Below are positions 60,405 to 64,000 of a DNA stretch of 64,000 nucleotides, in pieces. The stretch comes from Oscillospiraceae bacterium (GTDB lineage Bacteria; Bacillota; Clostridia; Oscillospirales; Oscillospiraceae). A program made the translations under genes and the position numbers. The DNA lies in assembly GCA_910575695.1 (NCBI GenBank), contig CAJTGJ010000019.1:21103-85102 (forward strand). The letters are read 5' to 3'. Position 1 is the first letter of the stretch, and the number at the start of each line of letters is the position of its first letter. The notes under the pieces are model-generated. The model was not told where the DNA came from and made no database searches. It saw nothing but the letters and a program-made list of their open reading frames with translations.

Positions 60405-61646
60405 TTATTTTGCTCTGGGTATCGGATAACAGGCGGCGCCCGCCTCCATCATTGCGTGAATCTGTTCATTGGTATAGCCCAGCTCTGCCAAAACGGCCTC
60501 GGTCTGCTCACCTTGGTATGGCCCACGCTTGTATTCAGGAAGGGGCGTGTCCGAAAACAGGACTGGGGGACGTACCAAGGTGCGCTCCGCGCCGGTGGGG
60601 TAGCTCATTTTGTAGAAGCAGTCCGCCGCCCACGCCTGCGGGTCCTCCAGCAGCTCGTCCCACGTCTGGGCCACCGCATAGGGGATGTCGGCGGCCTTAA
60701 ACGCTACGCACCACTCGGCCAACGGCTTCTTCGCCACCTCGGACACTAAAATGTCATAGAACTCGTGAAGATTGGCCTGCAAATTGGCCTGTGGGAAAAA
60801 CCGGGGATCGCCCGCCAGATCAGCGCGTCCCAACGCGGTGACAAAGCGGTCGTACAGCGCATCGTAGGCCGGGGCGGCAAACTGGATCCACCGACCGTCC
60901 TTCGTCTTGTGGGCCACGGTAAACGGATTGGCGATATCTTTCCGGGACATGGGATAGCGAGTGGCAGGCTGGCCGTATTGGGCGCTTTGCAGCATGGTGG
61001 ACACCGCCCAGATGGCGGAGTGGAACAGGCTTACCGTCACCATGTCGCACTTGCCGATCTTTTCCGCCCGGTACAGCGCCGCCAGCAGGCCGGAGGCTAA
61101 GTACATCCCCACCGGGTGGTCGCCGAACCCCGGCATGGTGAGCATGGGGGAGGAGTCCTTGTCGAACAGGGCGCCCAGGATGCCGCCGCGGGCAAAATAG
61201 GCGGTGAAGTCGAAGCCGGGGAGGTCCTTGTCCGGGCCCTTTTCGCCGTAGCCGGTGACGTAGCCCATCACCAGCCTGGGGTATTTGGCCTTCAGCGTCT
61301 CCCAGTCCAGGCCGGACTTGATGAGGGATTTGTAGCGCACATTGGTGAGAAAGATGTCCGCCCGGGCAATGAGCTTTTCCAGCGCCTCCCGCCCCTCGGG
61401 GGTCTTGGTGTTCAGACAGATGTCACGTTTGTTGGCGTTGTCCAGGTCGAAGCTGGTATTTTCCAAATCGCCGGTGGGACGGCCTTCATTGATGGCTGTA
61501 TTGCGGTAGGGGTCGCCGCCGGGGGCCTCCACCTTCACCACCTCCGCGCCCAGGTCGGCCAGATAGCGGCCGCAGGACGGCGCGGCGATGAATGTGGCGA
61601 GCTCCACGATTTTGACGCCCGCGAGGGGGCGGTTCAGTTGTTCCAT
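60405..61646 (-). CDS. family III CoA-transferase (CaiB/BaiF)
   Basis: A 413-residue CaiB/BaiF enzyme: N-terminal GVKIVELATFIAAPSCGRYLADLGAEVVKVEAPGGDPYR and NKRDICLNTKTPEGREALEKLIARADIFLTNVR. These transfer CoA between acids through an aspartyl-thioester. Like HadA, FldA and CarA relatives it stands beside dehydratase genes and probably activates the 2-hydroxy acid with the CoA of the reduced or unsaturated product. 14 bases after the hgdB-like gene. Confidence 0.94.
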   Translation of the reverse strand: MEQLNRPLAGVKIVELATFIAAPSCGRYLADLGAEVVKVEAPGGDPYRNTAINEGRPTGDLENTSFDLDNANKRDICLNTKTPEGREALEKLIARADIFLTNVRYKSLIKSGLDWETLKAKYPRLVMGYVTGYGEKGPDKDLPGFDFTAYFARGGILGALFDKDSSPMLTMPGFGDHPVGMYLASGLLAALYRAEKIGKCDMVTVSLFHSAIWAVSTMLQSAQYGQPATRYPMSRKDIANPFTVAHKTKDGRWIQFAAPAYDALYDRFVTALGRADLAGDPRFFPQANLQANLHEFYDILVSEVAKKPLAEWCVAFKAADIPYAVAQTWDELLEDPQAWAADCFYKMSYPTGAERTLVRPPVLFSDTPLPEYKRGPYQGEQTEAVLAELGYTNEQIHAMMEAGAACYPIPRAK

Positions 61647-61660
61647 ATCCAGTTTCCTCC

Positions 61661-62779
61661 TTATCCGATGATATCTTTGAAGGCTTCCAGCTGGGTTTTT
61701 GCCTGCTCATAGTTCACCGTCTGCCGGTCGGTCTCGATGAGCACCACCGGCAGTCCGGCCTGCTCACAGGCTTTCTTAATCAGCGGATAGTCAAACTCCT
61801 CCGGGTCGCAGAACTTGGCCAGCGCCACAATCACCCCTTTCACATTCCTGCTCCTGGCAGTTTCTATTATCAAATCCACCCGCTTTTTGTCCACGTCATA
61901 CAGCACGGAGCAGTGATCCATGCGGGCAAATTTCTCACTCAGCCCCTCCAGCGGGGGCAGGCCGGGGTTGGTGTCGGTGCGGTACTGCCGGCTCTGAGCC
62001 GCCACGTCGTCCGCCGCGATTTGGATGCCCAGTTCGTCAAAAATGGAGAGCAGCGCGGGGCTGTCGCACAGTATACCGGACACCAGAACCTTGGGCTTCT
62101 CCTCCACGACAGGATTTTCTGCCAGTTCTGAGATGAACTCCCGCACCAGGGCGGTGTGCTCCTCCTTGCGCATGAACCAGGCGCTCTTGAAAATGTCGCT
62201 GCGCTGGGCGGCGGTAATCTCCGGGTGAGATGCCAAAGCCTCGTCCACCGTCCGCATGGCGGCGTTATGCTCGTTGTAGACGGCGATGGACGCCGCCAGT
62301 TTTTCCTCGGAGAACTTCGCGCCGGTGGTTTTCTCCAAATCGGCAATCACCCGCTCATAACCAGCCTTGGTGAAGGCGCGGCCCACCTCGTTGGCCCGGT
62401 TCTGGGGATAGGTCATGGGGATAAACGGGATGGAAGGCACGGCGCACTTCCAGTTCTGCCCCAGGCATTTCAGCGAATCGCACAGGGAGGGGATGACGAT
62501 GGCGGACACGCCCTCATAGGCCCCCGTCATGCCCAGCTCCAGCACGGACTGCATGATGGAGCAGATAAAGGCGGGGAAGTACTCTTTGGAGCGGCTCAGG
62601 GCCATATCCGCCCCCCAGGCCCCCATGGGAACGAGGCCCATGGAGTGGATGATCTCCTCCGGGGTGTAGACGGGGGCGGTGAGCACCACCTTGTCCCCGT
62701 GGGCCAGGTATGTATCCAGCTGCTTCTTGGGGTTTGCCGCCGCGGCGTGGAATTTTTCCAAAACGGTTTGGACGCTCAT
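61661..62779 (-). CDS. 2-hydroxyacyl-CoA dehydratase subunit, HgdB/HadC-like
   Basis: A 372-residue dehydratase beta-type subunit (DUF2229/HGD-D family). N-terminal GDKVVLTAPVYTPEEIIHSMGLVPMGAWGADM; Fe-S ligand cysteines in FICSIMQS, LCDSLKCLG, LCDSPALL and KFCDPEEFDYP. With the alpha-type subunit it eliminates water from (R)-2-hydroxyacyl-CoA by a ketyl radical. It requires an ATP-dependent activator (HgdC/HadI), which is not in the window. Its ATG at 62779 overlaps the preceding stop (TGATG). Confidence 0.92.
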   Translation of the reverse strand: MSVQTVLEKFHAAAANPKKQLDTYLAHGDKVVLTAPVYTPEEIIHSMGLVPMGAWGADMALSRSKEYFPAFICSIMQSVLELGMTGAYEGVSAIVIPSLCDSLKCLGQNWKCAVPSIPFIPMTYPQNRANEVGRAFTKAGYERVIADLEKTTGAKFSEEKLAASIAVYNEHNAAMRTVDEALASHPEITAAQRSDIFKSAWFMRKEEHTALVREFISELAENPVVEEKPKVLVSGILCDSPALLSIFDELGIQIAADDVAAQSRQYRTDTNPGLPPLEGLSEKFARMDHCSVLYDVDKKRVDLIIETARSRNVKGVIVALAKFCDPEEFDYPLIKKACEQAGLPVVLIETDRQTVNYEQAKTQLEAFKDIIG

Positions 62780-63906
62780 CACACGCCCTCCTTTCTGCTC
62801 TCCATGATCTCAGTGAGGCCCTGGACCCGGGTGTCGTACTGGGCCTCGGAGAAGTTGCGGGGATCCGCCTGGTCGCCGTCGAAGGACGCCACCGGGATAT
62901 CGCAGGCTTCCCCGATCTGACGGCTCATCTCCGCCATGAAGCCGCTCCACAGCTTGCAGGAGCGGTTGGTGTGCACCAGCAGGCCCTCCACGTGGTTGTC
63001 CCTGCACAGCTTCACCCGCTTGTCCCGGGAGGTCTCCAGATTGATGGCGTTGGGCACCTTGCAGTAGGCCCGGATCATGTTGTCGAAGCTGTCGTAATCA
63101 AAGCCGAAGGCGTCGGCGTAGATGGTGGTCACCATGTTGATGCCCCGGCTTTTCAGCCCGGTGGAGGTGGCCCGCAGCCACGGCCAGCAGGCGATGCCCT
63201 CGAACATGATGCGGTGCTTTTCCTCGGCGCGGAAGGTGGATTCCCCCTTCTCGTGGTTGGCCTGGTATTCCTTGAGCAGGGTTTCCATGGCCTCGGCGGC
63301 TTCCTTTTTTCCTCTGGCCGTCACCATCACCGCCATGTGGTTCAGCAGGTCGAAGCCGTTGAAGGGGCTGGGGGTGTACCGGGCCATGGAGGTAGCCGCC
63401 AGCCACGCCCGGCTGGTGCGGCAGGAGTTTTCCATAACCTCCTGGAAGCGCTCCTCGCTCCACTTTTTGCCGGTGATTTCCTCCAGCTGCTTGATCGCCG
63501 CCAGAAACTGCCCCTTCACATAGGCCAGCTCCGCGTCGGACACCTCGTTGTCCGGGTTGAAGGGGATATCCAGCATAATCATGGGGATATCCAGCTCTTT
63601 TGCCAGATTTTCGTACCACTTGATCATGCAGTTGCAGATGTTGTTACAGCACAGCACAAAATCCGGCAGGGGCATATCCTGCTCCGGGGCGCTGCCGGAT
63701 TTGGCATAGGCCAGGCTGATTCGGGCGTAGGCGCAGATGTCGTTGGAATAGCCCGCGTCCTCCGCCTCCTGGCACAGCCTTGCCCCGCCGCCCCGGGCCG
63801 CGATGCCCGCCGCCTGGTTCTCCGGGTAGCACACCGGGATGCCCAGCGTTTCCGGGATCTCCACCGGGAAATTGCTGGAAATCCAGCCGATTTTCGGCTC
63901 ATCGGT
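62779..63906 (-). pseudogene. 2-hydroxyacyl-CoA dehydratase subunit, HgdA-like, 5' end missing
   Basis: Homology to HgdA of Acidaminococcus begins at EPKIGWISSNFPVEIPETLG (codons from 63900) and continues to the stop (YPENQAAGIAA, NDICAYARISLAY, PDFVLCCNNICNCMIKWYEN, FDGDQADPRNF, DTRVQGL). About 30 N-terminal residues are missing: upstream of about 63905 the frame stays open to a TAG at 63961 but is unrelated to HgdA and has no ATG. A GTG at 63864 is the only internal start and would remove the first strand. Probably cut by an insertion, so the operon downstream may depend on outside transcription. Confidence 0.8.
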
Positions 63907-64000
63907 AGAATGAGTGGGTGGTAAAAACTGAACAAGCCCTTGGCAGCACAGGGGAAACGACTATGATTAAGTTGCGAAACAAAAATCAAGGAAGAAGGCC
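63905..64000 (+). mobile_element. possible mobile-element end at the window edge
   Basis: Base composition drops (about half AT) and the hgdA homology stops near 63905. An ATG at 63963 opens a plus-strand frame (MIKLRNKNQGRR...) that runs off the window, with AGGGGAAA as a possible ribosome-binding site. This looks like the left end and first codons of an insertion sequence, but the family cannot be named from 96 bases. Confidence 0.4.

Noticed and set aside
1..64000. CRISPR arrays, rRNA and tRNA genes, replication origin
   Set aside because: No regularly spaced direct repeats, no rRNA-like blocks, no tRNA cloverleaf and no DnaA-box cluster were noticed.

Overview
The window comes from a fairly GC-rich member of the Clostridia, most likely an Oscillospiraceae / Flavonifractor-Intestinimonas type gut anaerobe. 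This rests on the zinc-type S14, the alpha2-type glycyl-tRNA synthetase behind a T-box, type 3 ProRS, Spo0A-box-like sites, and an oxygen-sensitive CoA fermentation set (4-hydroxybutyryl-CoA dehydratase, 2-hydroxyacyl-CoA dehydratase, Bcd/Etf). The species assignment is inference; no rRNA or tRNA gene was seen.

Layout. 1-7570 (minus): S10/spc ribosomal protein operon from rpsJ to a truncated rpsH, with its promoter, a structured leader and a possible attenuator. 7690-13545: proS, an orphan tyrosine recombinase, an orphan histidine-kinase-like protein lacking the phospho-acceptor His and sitting behind three Spo0A-box-like sites, then a glycine T-box controlling a small unknown gene plus glyS. 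13750-25457: envelope, division and DNA-repair genes (LTA-synthase-like, MATE, lytic transglycosylase, zapA, U32 peptidase, an XRE-Maf fusion, mreC, mutS). 25560-31640: a small XRE gene with a terminator inside its reading frame, a possible structured RNA, a giant flagellin-like protein and a hemerythrin-receiver protein. 31900-41418: a domain-permuted membrane GH3 enzyme and, across a LysR regulator, a six-gene redox operon ending in a lipoprotein-SLH-flavodoxin-aldo/keto reductase fusion. The GH3 and redox promoters carry an almost identical 31-bp element, so the LysR protein probably controls both.

41695-54476 is a catabolic island organised around a sigma-54 enhancer-binding protein (48773-50350). 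Five transcription units (cyclase-hbd-DUF362; abfD-NifU-Cys protein-Fe alcohol dehydrogenase; MFS transporter; thiolase; BKACE-kinase) each have a readable -24/-12 promoter (TGGCAY-N5-TTGC) and an upstream palindrome TGTTGC-N6-GMAACA, which has the 6-6-6 layout of a TyrR box; the activator ends in a TyrR-like HTH. The enzymes could join 4-hydroxybutyryl-CoA, crotonyl-CoA, 3-hydroxybutyryl-CoA, acetoacetyl-CoA and acetyl-CoA, with BKACE feeding acetoacetate. The true growth substrate is not visible.

54473-57116 holds a P-loop kinase with an ECF transporter S component and a secreted barnase-type RNase with barstar. 57262-63960 (minus) is an operon for HgdA/HgdB-type 2-hydroxyacyl-CoA dehydratase, a family III CoA-transferase, an acyl-CoA dehydrogenase and EtfAB. 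The 5' end of the hgdA-like gene is cut at about 63905 by unrelated AT-richer DNA that begins a plus-strand reading frame, probably a mobile element. A dispersed hairpin repeat occurs at least four times between 15.7 and 56.2 kb.
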